DNA of 64,000 bases from Bimuria novae-zelandiae CBS 107.79 (lineage: Eukaryota; Ascomycota; Dothideomycetes; Pleosporales; Didymosphaeriaceae). The stretch is taken from contig ML976692.1 of the NCBI GenBank assembly GCA_010015655.1, positions 561,501 to 625,500 of the forward strand, in the 5' to 3' direction. A model generated the notes under the pieces. It worked only from the letters and a program-made list of their open reading frames with translations. It did not search any database and was not told the DNA's origin. Positions 35,607 through 46,261 of the stretch are shown here, in pieces; position 1 is the first letter of the stretch, and the number at the start of each line of letters is the position of its first letter. The translations under genes were made by a program, and so were the position numbers.

Positions 35607-36090
35607 TTCAACCGCTATAGATAGCAGCTAGTCTCGCTATCGACGCTGCGCCTTAGCTCTTCTCTCCTATTGATATCGTCAACCCTTAGGGACACAGTCC
35701 CGGCGGTGAGCTTCCGCTGCTGGCGCGTTAGACCAGCACCCACGACATTAAAAAAAGGCAAAGTCGTTACACGATCGCCTGAACGAGTTTTCAAGCACCT
35801 GCGATTCCCATCGAGCCAGAGCCACCGAGCCAGAGCCACCGAGCTAGAGCACACTGAGCCAAAGCCAACGACCCGGATTCCCACTCGACTCTCAGGTTAT
35901 GTCGCCCTTCTAAGCGCAGCCTGCTGTCGATCTCAGTACTTACGCCGGATCTGACACCGCAGAAGCCAACGCTGCACCGTCAGAGACAAAGCGGACCCAC
36001 GCCGGTTTTTGGCACCGCAGGAACGAACCCTGCACCGCCGAAGCTGCAGCGACCCAGTAGAGCCCCAGCGAGCTCATACTAACCTGCAAC

Positions 36091-36354
36091 ATGTCAACTC
36101 CGACTGTAGGCGCGATCGTGCTAGACGCGACGGGCCGCAACTGGAAGGAGTGGAACAAACAGATAACCAACGCAGCTGCAGAGCGTAGCGCGAAGGATAT
36201 CCTTTTGGGCACAAAGGCGCGCCCAGCGTACGCCTCCCAAGACTACAAAGTGCATCCCTCTATATACCCGAAGGAAGGACGCCTTTCCCCACCAACTCTA
36301 GGATTCTCGCAAGTACGAGCCCTATCAACCGAGCTTGGGACTACAAGAGATTGA
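36091..36354 (+). CDS. Truncated copia Gag-like fragment (87 aa)
   Basis: Starts M-S-T-P-T-V-G-A-I-V-L-D. L-D-A-T-G-R-N-W-K-E-W-N-K-Q-I-T resembles the N-terminal Gag block of Ty1/copia elements (a Gly-x-Asn-x-x-x-Trp signature). After about 60 residues it runs into unrelated sequence and stops, which marks the internal deletion that removed the rest of gag-pol. Confidence 0.6.
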   Translation: MSTPTVGAIVLDATGRNWKEWNKQITNAAAERSAKDILLGTKARPAYASQDYKVHPSIYPKEGRLSPPTLGFSQVRALSTELGTTRD

Positions 36355-36528
36355 GATGTCCCTCCCTCTTCCTCCTTTGTCAACTACCGGGGGGTGCCCA
36401 CACTGAGGACCCTATGCTCCGGCCCTGTTACTATTACCGACATTCTGGGGGGTGCCTATGACTTAGGCCCTATCTACCCAATTCTCCCTATTTTTTAGCT
36501 TGAGCTCACTGTTCTGCTACTCAGCCCA

Positions 36529-36536
36529 GGGGGGTG
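36529..36536 (+). promoter_or_regulatory. Polypurine tract of the miniature copia element
   Basis: GGGGGGTG abuts the right LTR. Two further identical GGGGGGTG copies lie upstream at 36389-36396 and 36447-36454, each followed by a similar ~30-bp segment. Confidence 0.75.
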
Positions 36537-36655
36537 TGTCAGTGGGAGTGCCTACTGTGGTGTTGTTGGCCTGAGCGCCTCACGTGACCTCGGTTAGCGC
36601 ACTGTATATAGTCTCACTCGATAGCTTTAATACACTTTAAGCTCTCCGTTCGACA
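36537..36655 (+). repeat. Right LTR, 119 bp
   Basis: Same sequence as the left LTR from TGTCAG to TTCGACA, then the duplicated target ATACT. Confidence 0.95.
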
Positions 36656-36660
36656 ATACT

Positions 36661-37424
36661 TTAGGATATAGACGAAGGAGCCCAATCTAAGGGGAATTAC
36701 TGGACATATCTACTCAGTTTTGAAGTATATCGATGTGCTGGTTTACTCTCTCTACCAGGGCGCTTCCACAGGAGCGATCCTCGAGTTCTCAATTGTGCTC
36801 TAATCCGCCTCCATTTACCACTCATCATGTCTCATAATCCGTTCAGGTCATTGATGATGATAAAAGAGAAGCACGGCCCCTTTTCAAGACAGCTACCTCG
36901 CAGTCGTGCACTCGTCTTACACATCAAAACGCCATTCCTTCCCGTTCCCCACTAAGCTAACAGAAAAGGCCCCCAAAAACAGTAAATTTTCACGTTCTAG
37001 ACACTCCGCTCACCTCACCGCGCCACATGTCTCTCCCTCACAGCGGTGATCTCTCACGTCCGCATCTACCCATCCTCTCCGCCCATCAAGTCGCCACGGC
37101 CCCATTGGCCACCCGCGGACCTCCCACCCATGCCCTGTTATCCACCCCCCACTCCATAATCCAGCACACACTAGTGTCATAAGAAGCGCACGATAATCCA
37201 ACGGATTTCCCCATCAAGTGCTCTGGGAGTGACGACGAAGGATGCGCAGCGCACGAGCCACCCACGAAGTCCGACGCCCTCGCCCGCCTGCAACCATTGG
37301 TCCTAGCGAAGCGTTCGCCGGACAATGCAGAGGCGTTGCGGTCGGCGAGTCAGCAGCTTCACGTAGGTGGGCGGGCGAGTCAGGTGGTTGGGTTCGGGAG
37401 TAGCGAGTCAGGAGTTTTACCTTA
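36661..37424. other. Intergenic between two transposons
   Basis: Normal GC. Probably the 3' flank of the HET pseudogene, followed by unassigned DNA with many CCCAC/GGGTG runs. No gene supported. Confidence 0.45.
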
Positions 37425-37494
37425 CTCGCCCCACACGCCAACCGGAGGTTGGCCCTGCGCAGCCCAACGTAACTTCGCAGCCTAACGTAACTTT
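37425..37494. repeat. Fot1/pogo left TIR, 70 bp
   Basis: Begins CTCGCCCCACACGCCAACCG. Contains a short palindrome CCAACCGGAGGTTGG and two tandem copies of GCAGCCYAACGTAACTT, possible transposase sites. Confidence 0.95.
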
Positions 37495-37537
37495 TCGTCG
37501 CGGATTTTTCTATTTTCTTAATGAACAACCTATAACT

Positions 37538-39199
37538 ATGCCTAAATATTATGGCAAGAGCTATAAAATTAAGTAGCGTATTTCTAATTATCTCTCTAGT
37601 TTTTCTAGCTTAGAAATACCTAATTTTGCAGCTGCAGCACGCGAATGGAGCGTGCCTGTTTCGCGACTTCGAGCGCGCGCTGGAGGCCAGATCAGCTGCT
37701 ATAACCGCAGCGGCACGAATCTACGACTCTTAGAGACCTAGGATAAAGCGCTAAAGTTATATATACGTCGCTGCGACACTATTAGCATACTATACCTTAT
37801 ACTATAGTTAAAAAGTACTACTTAATATATCCTTAATCGCGCGTACCCTAATAGCAGAGCTTCCCTACTTAGTAAGGACTAGCTATTATAATAGCTATTA
37901 AGAAATCTAGACTATCGCTATATAAAGCAAAAGTTATAGCATATTAATTATATAGTAATAGCGACGTTTAAAGCTTATAGCTATTATTTTATTAAGCTTA
38001 AAAAGGTGATATACACCTACAGCGTCACCCCATCAGACACCTATAATATAGACGAAACCAGCTTCTGCATAGGCGTTAGTAGCAATTAATAAATTATTAC
38101 TATAAAGTTTAATTATCCTTATATCTTTGCGTTAGAGACGTTACGCGATTATATTATAAGTATTAAATTAATCTCTAGCGATAGAGAGGTGCTCGAACCT
38201 ATGCTTATTATATAGGCCGTTAATTACCTTTATTACTAGTATACAAATACGGCGCTGCCTAATAGCTATATAATCGCTATATTAATATTAGGATACGCTA
38301 ATAACTTTATTTTAATAGAGTAGCTAAAGTTCTTTAAAATATAAACGCGCGCGCGCTAGAAAGGCGTATAATAATTACTTATATTTAATAGATTTAGTAG
38401 CTACCTTACTATTAAGTTTATATAGTTCTGCGATAATTATAAGATACTCCCCTTTTTACTATTACTATATTTATCACATTATCTGCAGCCTCTAGACGTC
38501 GTCTGTTTTTAGCTATTAAAGCAGAATTATAAAAAAGCTATAAAAATAGCCACCCGAACTGGCTGCATAGACTTTAACAAAGTCAAATTTTTACATGCAA
38601 TCTATAGGATTAGGATAGATATATTTAAGCGTAGTATAATCCTAAGCGCCTAGGAGAAAGCTAGGATCTTTCTATTTAATCTAGAGCTTGTTTACATAAA
38701 GCTGCTAGCACCTATCTAGACGCTATCCCTATTAGTTCAATCCGCTATTAATTCGAGCCCTATCGCTAATACACCTATAGCATATCAGCGGCAGCATCAA
38801 AAAATGTCGCGCGCCCTAGAGAGAAGCAATATATTAAGCAGGAGGCTTACAAAATTCCTAGAAAGCTCGTAATTACTAATTAATAGTCTCGCGCTGGCCC
38901 AGCGCGACCTTATAGATATTACTATAGCAGCTTAACAACGCTAAAAAAGGCAGATTAAAGATAAAAGGCTAGTATAAAAAGGCGGTGTAGTAACTATTAA
39001 AGCAGCGCGATAAGTAATTAATTAACGTATAAAGCTTAAGGCTTAAAAGGTTGCTTAAAAAGCTATAAAAACGTATAAGAACGCTTACTTGCAGAGCTTA
39101 TAAAATTAGCCCTAATAGGTCCTATCTCTTAGAGAGATAACTATAGATCCTGCCCTACTTGCTACACCAACTCCACTGTATATTAGCCCATATAATTAA
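37538..39199 (+). pseudogene. Fot1/pogo transposase, inactivated by RIP
   Basis: A 554-codon frame from M-P-K-Y-Y-G-K-S-Y to a stop at 39197-39199, close to the ~540-residue length of Fot1-type transposases. It is crossed by many TAG/TAA where CAG/CAA is expected. The N-terminus has the pogo/CENP-B-type helix-turn-helix layout (A-A-A-R-E-W-S-V-P). The DDE catalytic core is legible: D-E-T-S-F at 38051 (codon 172), L-I-F-N-R-F-S-S at 38387 (codon 284) where Asp has become Asn, and L-Q-P-L-D-V-V at 38495 (codon 320). The last two are 36 codons apart, the DD35D spacing of pogo. The Asp-to-Asn change is a single G-to-A and by itself should abolish activity. Confidence 0.9.
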
Positions 39200-39243
39200 A
39201 GTCTACGCTGCCAAAAGACTGGATCAATTTCGATTCTCTATAC

Positions 39244-39313
39244 AAAGTTACGTTAGGCTGCGAAGTTACGTTGGGCTGCGCAGGGCCAACCTCCGGTTGG
39301 CGTGTGGGGCGAG
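39244..39313. repeat. Fot1/pogo right TIR, 70 bp
   Basis: Exact reverse complement of the left TIR by eye, ending GGCGTGTGGGGCGAG and followed by the TA target. Confidence 0.95.
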
Positions 39314-39315
39314 TA

Positions 39316-42300
39316 GTTAGTTACCTTGTGTAGGAGATAGATGCCGCGGGGTGCGCCCAATGAGAATGACCGCCGCGGCGTGGCTGCGTGCACGCGTGGT
39401 GCACGTGTGGCGATCTAAGGCTATCGCACGCACTGAAGGATTCTACTTAATATTATGAGGTATGAGACGCGATGGTGTTGGGGATATCGTGATAGCTTCG
39501 TAGGTCCAGATGTCGCTTCGATGCGTGATTCCAGTGTTGGCATGGTGCTTGCGGACGGCAGAACGGCACGGCATGTCATTGTGGACACAGTTCTGTGACG
39601 TGAGAGGATCGCTGGGTTAAGAAGAACCCGCCTTGGAAGCGTTCGCGATAACGCGCTGTTCCGGACCTTGGAGAGATCCACTGGGACGTGAGGTACATAT
39701 ACATGGGCATATGCACGACGCGCGTAGGCGCTTCATCCTCTGCGAGAACGCAGATTGGCATAGATAACGTCCGGTATAGGTCCCCAGGTGATCCAGCTTC
39801 AGGGATGTCAGAGTGACATTCTGCATTCACGCGCATATTGGAGGTTTGGTGTTACTGAAGGAATGCATGATGCAGCATGCACGGAAACTTCTAGGTGAAT
39901 TGATACTCTCTTGCTCGCTTGTCGAGCATCGGTGTTTACGAGCGCGCGGTGGATGACAATTTCCGTATGATATCACGCTGATGTATGATTTGGAAGGGCA
40001 GATGGTACTGATAGAGGACCATCCCCCAGTCCTCTTGGCATTTATTGATGGAAGCGCCCGCCTGCGTCGCCAAACATGCAATCCTATGAGAATTGGAATT
40101 GAGATGAGTATAGGGCGATACGTGCGCGCTCTTGAAAGACCACGTTCTCCGATGGTTACATCGGAGTCAAAGCTAAGGAATCCCAAGACTTCATCGATGT
40201 CGGCAGCGTGTAGAGTAAAGTAGGTAGCGATAGAGGCGCCCATCACGTCGAGCCGTGATAGCAACCATGCTTCCGATATTTTGTCCCTCCGACTCCCGGA
40301 CAAGGACCGAGCCGCCTTGAATGACCATGTGCGAAGATGGTGATACCGTCGTCAAGGCACACAGCATGTCCAGCCGCCCATCCAGCCGCCAGAGCCACCT
40401 CCATTATAGCCTTTCCTCGTACTCAACACCACTACTGCTTCATCATCGCATCCTTCAACACTGCCTCTCCATGTCACCAAATTTACATTCAGGCTGTTGA
40501 GGCATCGAATAGTTTCAAGAGCGTAGCGTGTCTGCGTCCCTTCCTCGGCGCAATTTTGCCGCGCAGGGAACCCATCCGAAGCCACGACGGTCTGGCAGTG
40601 GCCCGCAGGGTCACGGCCTGCTTCATTCCGCGCCGCGGAAAATGTGCCCGCTATGATCTACGAAAGTGGTGTCAATCCTTTGAGCAGCAGCGCTGCTCGC
40701 CATCTGTCGCGAATCATTCCATGATTCATCCTACTAAAATCGGTGGAGTCTAGGGGCTCCGCCTGCATATGTAGGGTCACCGTGCGGCGGTCGCAGTTCC
40801 ACTTCACGTGCAGTGGCCCCCAGAGAACAGTAATTTATCGCCGGATGGACGGCTCTGCCGGGACTCCGAGGACAGTCATCTGATAAGTCCGGGTAAACCC
40901 CGTTATTGGGGAGAATAAGTAACGCATTTTGGCCCCAATTAGGCAGTTAGCCCCTAACCTCATGTAAGTTTTTGCGGTAGTGACATGATGGTACCTCAGG
41001 CCGTTGTCGCTTGCCAGCGTCTCCTCTTCTCTCGTGCGAAGCTCGACAGCGGTAAACATGTGTACTGTAGAACTTTGGAACTAATTGACCCATGTGCAAG
41101 TTCCAGACTCCAGAGTCGCATACCGGACTGTCGCTTTTTTCTTTTAGTGAGTCGATAATGCGCCCTCCTCCACTGCCCGCCCCATCGGAAGCATGATATC
41201 AGATGGCGGACGGAGAAAAAACCTACCAGGTTTTCGACACCAGAGATCTTGCAGGCCTTGATGCTAGACTACCCGCCCTTGTATAGCGAGGCATACTCCA
41301 ACGACCCCGCATCGCACGCTTCCGTACAGCCTTATTGCGAACCAGGTGCACCCTTTCAGAGCGCCACCACCAAAAATAGGATGAGATCGACAACGACGAC
41401 TGCGATTTTCGTACAAGGAGCAGGATGATTAAGGTGCGGTTGAGCGTTAATTATACGCGAGCATCATCGACGAGGGATGCTGGAAAGACCCGCAAAATGG
41501 GCTGTGTCTTGGAACGCTCCGCCACCACTAATAGCACCACTTTGGGACGTATTAGTCGATGAAAGGGAGGATCGTCTCTAGGCGCCATTGGATGGTACGT
41601 GTGCGTGGTAGAAGGCTAGCAGCCTTTTGTTTCAGGTTGGCGGTGAAAGGTCCGTGACCTTTGCGCGAAAAGGGAGCAAAATGTCGTCGGAAGCTAACCG
41701 ATAGGAATCTTGCGTCAGGCCATCAGCATCCATTATTTGTGAGGAAGGACTGCAGATGGAGGATTAAGTCGGCGCTTCGAGTGCTGCAACAAAGAGGCTG
41801 CGATATGAAGATGCGGCAAGCGAGGAATTGGCCGCACTCCAATCGAGGGTGGATGGCCCATTCCTTCGCGCGAGAGGCCTTGTCGCCATCTCGAGGGTGA
41901 TTTGCAACAACAACATCATGATGCGAGGACGATGGAGCCGTTCTCGGCTATCTGCGCACACTCCTTGATCTTCATATGTGGCTTGAAATGTGGTTGGTTG
42001 TTGCTCCGTGGAAATCCGACTGCCAGAGTGACAGCTGTTTCAACATCCAGCGTTTCAGACACCCACATTTTTGCCCCAGGGACCAAGATGTGGGTATGAG
42101 AGATTGTTACCGGCGATGACGGCAATGTACTGCACTGCCATCAAAATCAATAAATTCGCCCTGCGCCCTATTGGTTGAATTCGTGCCTAGTAAGCTTATC
42201 CCAATACTCCGATGCACGCAAACCTCCACACCTTCTGGAAGAACTATATGGTAGCCCGATCGGGTAAGCGCCCAGTGAGCAGGAAGAAGGAAGATAAAAA

Positions 42301-44833
42301 CTCCTACTTGCGGCGATATTACCCCGAAATGGGACCGGAGTGGTGTTCGCGCTAACTTCCGAGACAGGCAGGCCGTCTAGAGTGAATGGGGCCAATTCGT
42401 TGCTCTCCCGTGACTATCAGTCGAGCGAACCCTGGACGAGTGGATCGGCACCGTCAGCCAGTATGTACCCAACCCAGCGCGCACATGAGGAGGATTCTGG
42501 CCAGATTCATCCATGGTCGCGATGTCCGCTGATGAATCTAGCAGCGCGGAGGAAGATCGCAGGCAATAGTTGAGGGAACTCCTTCCAAAACGAGAGCTGT
42601 GAAGGATGATAGCGGCCGACTGGTAGGCCAAACTACTGACTGAAATGTTGTAACGCTCTACGAAATGCTGGTCAGAGACTGCATGCAGCCCAGGAGTGAA
42701 GCAGGCTGGCCTAAAGTTGAGGCGGAGGCACACGGCCATCCTGGTATAGCAGCCATTGTGAGGTAGTACACACACGGCTGTCAGGATGAGGCGTGGAGCA
42801 AGTTGCAGGTACACGACGCTGGCAAGGCCCGTCCTCGTGGCCTGAGTAAAGAGTTGTTTCATCGAACGCAGTTCTGGACTTTCCTGTCTGCGCCGTGCCT
42901 GTCGATAGCTTGCAGTTGCAGCAGTAGCACACGCAAGAGAAATGAAGCAATTATACTCTGAACAGTTTACTGTACGAAAGCCGTACACTACTCCTGTTAG
43001 CGGAGGCCGCTGTCGTAATGATGCATTGTTAGTTGCGTCGGTTACAACCAGCGTACCGTCGCCAGTTGCTAACCGCCGGACTACGGCAGCGATATAGAAT
43101 TCTTCCGGTGTGCATACGAGCACACGCAAGAAGTTTGGGGGCGAGGAACCAGGAGAGCGCAAACGAGCTCTGTAGCTCGTGTAGAACTTGGGCGCGCACG
43201 GAACGGCGTGGAATGTTCCTTCGGCCTGCTTCTGAGGCTGTCAAACGTCCTCTAGGCTCGAGGATGGATTGCCCGATTCCCGTTCTGGTACGAGACATGC
43301 ACATCCCACGAATCTGCAGTGTGGGGGCAGCGTCACTCGCTTCTCGGGTGTAGCGGCGCCAGGCGAAGCAGACACTTGGTTGGGAATAGCTTCCAGGCAC
43401 CGTCTTGTCTCCTGGTATCAGCAAGAAGAGCCTTCAGGGAAGAAGCTTGGTAGCACGACGGTTTTGCTGATGATCAGTCGTGCGTGGGCGGGCGCCAATG
43501 AAGACCTGAGGAAGCAGTGTAGAAAAATGGAGGCCGCCACCCTGATTGGCTAAGCTAACCACTGTACCCTCTGTGCTTCGCCTCTTCGAGCGGGTATAGG
43601 CCAAAAATAATTCCAAAAGAAGACGAAAAAGCTCACGCTCACCTCAAACATACGCAGGTACCGTACGTGTCACACTCGCTAAAGTCTCACCACACCATGG
43701 CATGGGGAAACAGGAGCCCTCTTCTGGTCTGTGACGTGTGACGGTCGACCTGTTCCTGAAAGTTGAGGTGCGCCTGAGAGCGTTGCGCTCCTCAGCGCCA
43801 GTGCCGTCAAGGTTCGGGGACTAAAGCGGGAACCAAGCGTTTAGCCAGAGGCTGGCCAGTGGCGGGGGCGATGTCACTGCACCCATACGGAACGGGAATG
43901 GCGCGTTCCCCTAGATCGTGAGATACGATCGTGGAGCCTTGATCCTTCTCGGCAGAGGAGTGCGGATCAGGATAATGTGGGCTGTTGTCATCAGAATGGA
44001 CGACAAAATACCTAAATTTGGACCCAGGTGGAGGTGGAGGTCAAAGTGGGCTTCTTGCATGCTGGCCCTGGTCGTAGTACTTGGCAGCGTGAATGTATCC
44101 CAGAGGAGTGGGAACTGGTAGACGTTCCGCAAAGCTGCATGCTCTGGGAGAGATCCGTTTCAGACATATCGCGCTCTGGAACGTGAAGACAGCGATATAC
44201 ACCTCCGTACCTGCCAAGGGTCGGCGTGTGGTGCGGCGTGTGGTGCGGCGAATGGGTGCAAGCCAGCCAGCCTTGCCGTGCAGATGTCGTGCAGTCTCGC
44301 TCTCGTGAGATGGGCATCGCGCCGGGGTTCGCAAAGTGGAAGAAACCCCTGTCGAGAGAGGAGCGCACCGTCAGCATCACCCCCTGCTAAGTAATCCACT
44401 TTTATTGGCCCAAGGCTGAGCCCAGCTGCCCAAAGCGGCCTGGACGTGGGCCTCCGTGCATGAGCGTAAGGGTGGTCTGGGCGCATGCTAGGGGGTGAAG
44501 ATGCAGGCGTCTGATGCTGCTGGTGCCAAATCAATATCTTAGCGTACACGGCCATGTCCCGTTTTGGGCACTAGGAAGGCTGGGGGCTCTCTTACATCGC
44601 AACGTGCATGCCAGGATCTGAGCATGGGTGTAGGCGCACATGGGTCGACAGGCCCCATGTCTGACCACACTGTGGGCAGCCGTCGTGCCGCGGACGATAG
44701 ATACATAAGGTCCGTCGGCCTCAGCAGGGGAAAGAGCTCCACGAACTACTCTCTCCGAGTACCACACCCATACACTCGATCGGGACTTCTCATCTAAAAG
44801 ATCGTCAGCCATTCATACCATCCGATCACCACA
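39316..44833. other. 5.5-kb region without a supported gene
   Basis: Base composition is normal and there is no RIP skew. Open frames up to 261 codons (minus strand, 42377-43162) and 158 codons (minus, 39827-40303) exist. Neither shows a domain, a convincing start or splice sites leading to more coding sequence. A 46-bp quasi-palindrome lies at about 42054-42100 and a 12-bp direct repeat (GTGTGGTGCGGC twice) at about 44225-44250. The last 300 bp are probably the promoter of the Zn2Cys6 gene. Confidence 0.5.
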
Positions 44834-46261
44834 ATGAACACCATGGAGTTCAAGCAACAGACCCCCGAGTGGCAGCCTCCGCTAACACCATCTCAACCTA
44901 TCCCACCAACTTCGACTCCTCGCCCAGCTACCACCACACCCAAGTCTGCCAACGACCGGAGACCAAAGCTACGAGCTTCGTGCGATGCTTGTGCAGCTTC
45001 CAAGGTCAAGTGCAGCAAAGAGCACCCCATCTGCGCTCGGTGCCGGGCCAATGGCTCCCAGTGCATCTACGGCGTCTCCAGGAAGCACGGGAAGCCGGGA
45101 CGGACACGGAAGAGGAACCCAGATGGCACTCCTTTCATCAAGGCCTCGAAGCAGCGGCCTTCTCCTGATGGCAGCGAGTTCAGCAAGTTCAGGGTGCGAC
45201 CTGAGCCCATCATCCCTTCCCGCGAAGCCACTCCTTCTTCTAACTGGTCACCCACGCCCAGCTGGCCTGCGACGCCAGAGTTCGAGTTTGAGATGACCCC
45301 AGAGCCCTTCTACCTGGAGCCATCGCCCGATTTCAACTACATGGGTGACATGTCAGCTTACATGCCGCTCCAACCCGAATTCGAACCTTTCCAACAGCCT
45401 ATCCAGTCTGAGCTTACGTTCATCGACCCTTTCGCACGTAAGCAATCGGTTAGGCTTGATCTGCCCGACATCCAGGCCATCAGAGACTTTGTCACTGTCG
45501 ACACACTGAACACAGTGAACCCTATGCAGTTCCCAGAGGTCCCTTTCCCTGAGAGCATGCCCATGGACAACGGCTTCCTGCCCCCGTCCAACACTGTTTC
45601 TCCTCACAGCCCCAAGCACAACCCCTCATATACCCTGAACCCGCTCCGGGTCAGCATCTCGATGCCTTCGCAGCACTGCTGCTACACGCTCGCCTACTCG
45701 ACACTTGAGAGCTTGCGCATCATCAACCCGGAGAATTCTACCAACGTCGAGCTCAAGAGCCTTGACTCAGTTCTCTCCATCACAAAGGATGCTGTCGCCA
45801 ACGTGCTGCAGCTCCTTCAGTGCCCTTGCTCTTCCGACGCGCACCTCGCAATGCTCTACTCCAGCATCACCTCCAAGATCCTCACGTGGTACCAAATCGC
45901 CGCGGGCGTCCAACCCACTGTGCCCTCAACGCCGCCGCTTAGCGTCGCCTCCTCGCCCTCCTCTTCCGTCTTCTCTTCGCCGCTCTCGACGCCTTCCTCC
46001 GACAACACAACCTTCAACATTGCCGTGCAGCCTATCAAGATCGGGGTGTTCGAGTTCGATGAGGATATGCAGCAATCGCTGCGCCGGCAGGTGGTCCTTC
46101 GCGAGCTGCGCAAGTGCGGCACACTCGTCGATGTGCTGGCGAACTGGGGTAACCCTCAGAAGACGACGCAGGCCGAATACCTGTACGACGTTCTGGGCGC
46201 GTGGCTCAAGACAGAGCTCTACAAGACGCTGCGCGAGGTTGAGGGCGAGCAGATGCTTTAA
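44834..46261 (+). CDS. AflR-type Zn2Cys6 transcription factor
   Basis: A fungal binuclear zinc-cluster regulator. The intronless 475-aa frame has cysteines at 50, 53, 60, 67, 70 and 77 (C-x2-C-x6-C-x6-C-x2-C-x6-C). The core C-D-A-C-A-A-S-K-V-K-C-S-K is the wording of AflR-type regulators. A basic linker follows (S-R-K-H-G-K-P-G-R-T-R-K-R-N), then a Pro-rich middle. The C-terminal half is Leu/Ser-rich and contains Q-H-C-C-Y-T-L-A-Y-S-T-L-E-S-L, a Ser/Pro spacer and a helical end (R-R-Q-V-V-L-R-E-L-R-K-C-G-T-L-V-D-V-L-A). This layout matches the AflR regulatory family, whose members often switch on polyketide clusters. No biosynthetic genes lie within the window on either side, so its target is unknown. 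A second Met at codon 4 could also serve as start. Confidence 0.92.
   Translation: MNTMEFKQQTPEWQPPLTPSQPIPPTSTPRPATTTPKSANDRRPKLRASCDACAASKVKCSKEHPICARCRANGSQCIYGVSRKHGKPGRTRKRNPDGTPFIKASKQRPSPDGSEFSKFRVRPEPIIPSREATPSSNWSPTPSWPATPEFEFEMTPEPFYLEPSPDFNYMGDMSAYMPLQPEFEPFQQPIQSELTFIDPFARKQSVRLDLPDIQAIRDFVTVDTLNTVNPMQFPEVPFPESMPMDNGFLPPSNTVSPHSPKHNPSYTLNPLRVSISMPSQHCCYTLAYSTLESLRIINPENSTNVELKSLDSVLSITKDAVANVLQLLQCPCSSDAHLAMLYSSITSKILTWYQIAAGVQPTVPSTPPLSVASSPSSSVFSSPLSTPSSDNTTFNIAVQPIKIGVFEFDEDMQQSLRRQVVLRELRKCGTLVDVLANWGNPQKTTQAEYLYDVLGAWLKTELYKTLREVEGEQML

Larger units (their letters stand above)
35476..36655 (+). mobile_element. Young Ty1/copia miniature LTR element (TRIM-like)
   Basis: A 1180-bp element flanked by the 5-bp duplication ATACT (35471-35475 and 36656-36660). 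Two 119-bp LTRs starting TGTCAG and ending TTCGACA appear identical base for base, so insertion was recent. A primer-binding site follows the left LTR directly and a polypurine tract precedes the right LTR directly. The 942-bp interior encodes only an 88-codon Gag-like fragment and no protease, integrase or reverse transcriptase, so it would need enzymes from a relative. There is no RIP damage, unlike its neighbours. An internal GAGCCAGAGCCACC repeat lies at about 35813-35865. Confidence 0.93.
37425..39313 (+). mobile_element. Fot1/pogo-type Tc1-mariner transposon, RIP-degraded interior
   Basis: A 1.89-kb element with 70-bp inverted repeats that match perfectly, flanked by TA (37423-37424 and 39314-39315). 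Size, TA target and transposase type fit the Fot1/pogo group of fungi. The interior is AT-rich and full of TAG/TAA, but the terminal 70 bp and the flanks show no CpA loss. Confidence 0.95.

Noticed and set aside
35271..36803. Continuation of the HET coding frame beyond the hAT element and across the copia insertion
   Set aside because: The frame can be followed, but stops occur at about the rate expected by chance and no family motif appears. The TAA at 35268 is more likely the native stop.
39827..40303. 158-codon minus-strand open frame
   Set aside because: No recognisable domain, a competing frame on the other strand, and an unlikely residue composition. Not called as a gene.
42377..43162. 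261-codon minus-strand open frame
   Set aside because: Long for chance but lacks domains, hydrophobic periodicity or splice continuity. Kept only as a note in the empty 39-45 kb stretch.
44834..46261. Member of a local secondary-metabolite gene cluster
   Set aside because: The regulator is AflR-like, but no polyketide synthase, NRPS or tailoring enzyme is present anywhere in the window.
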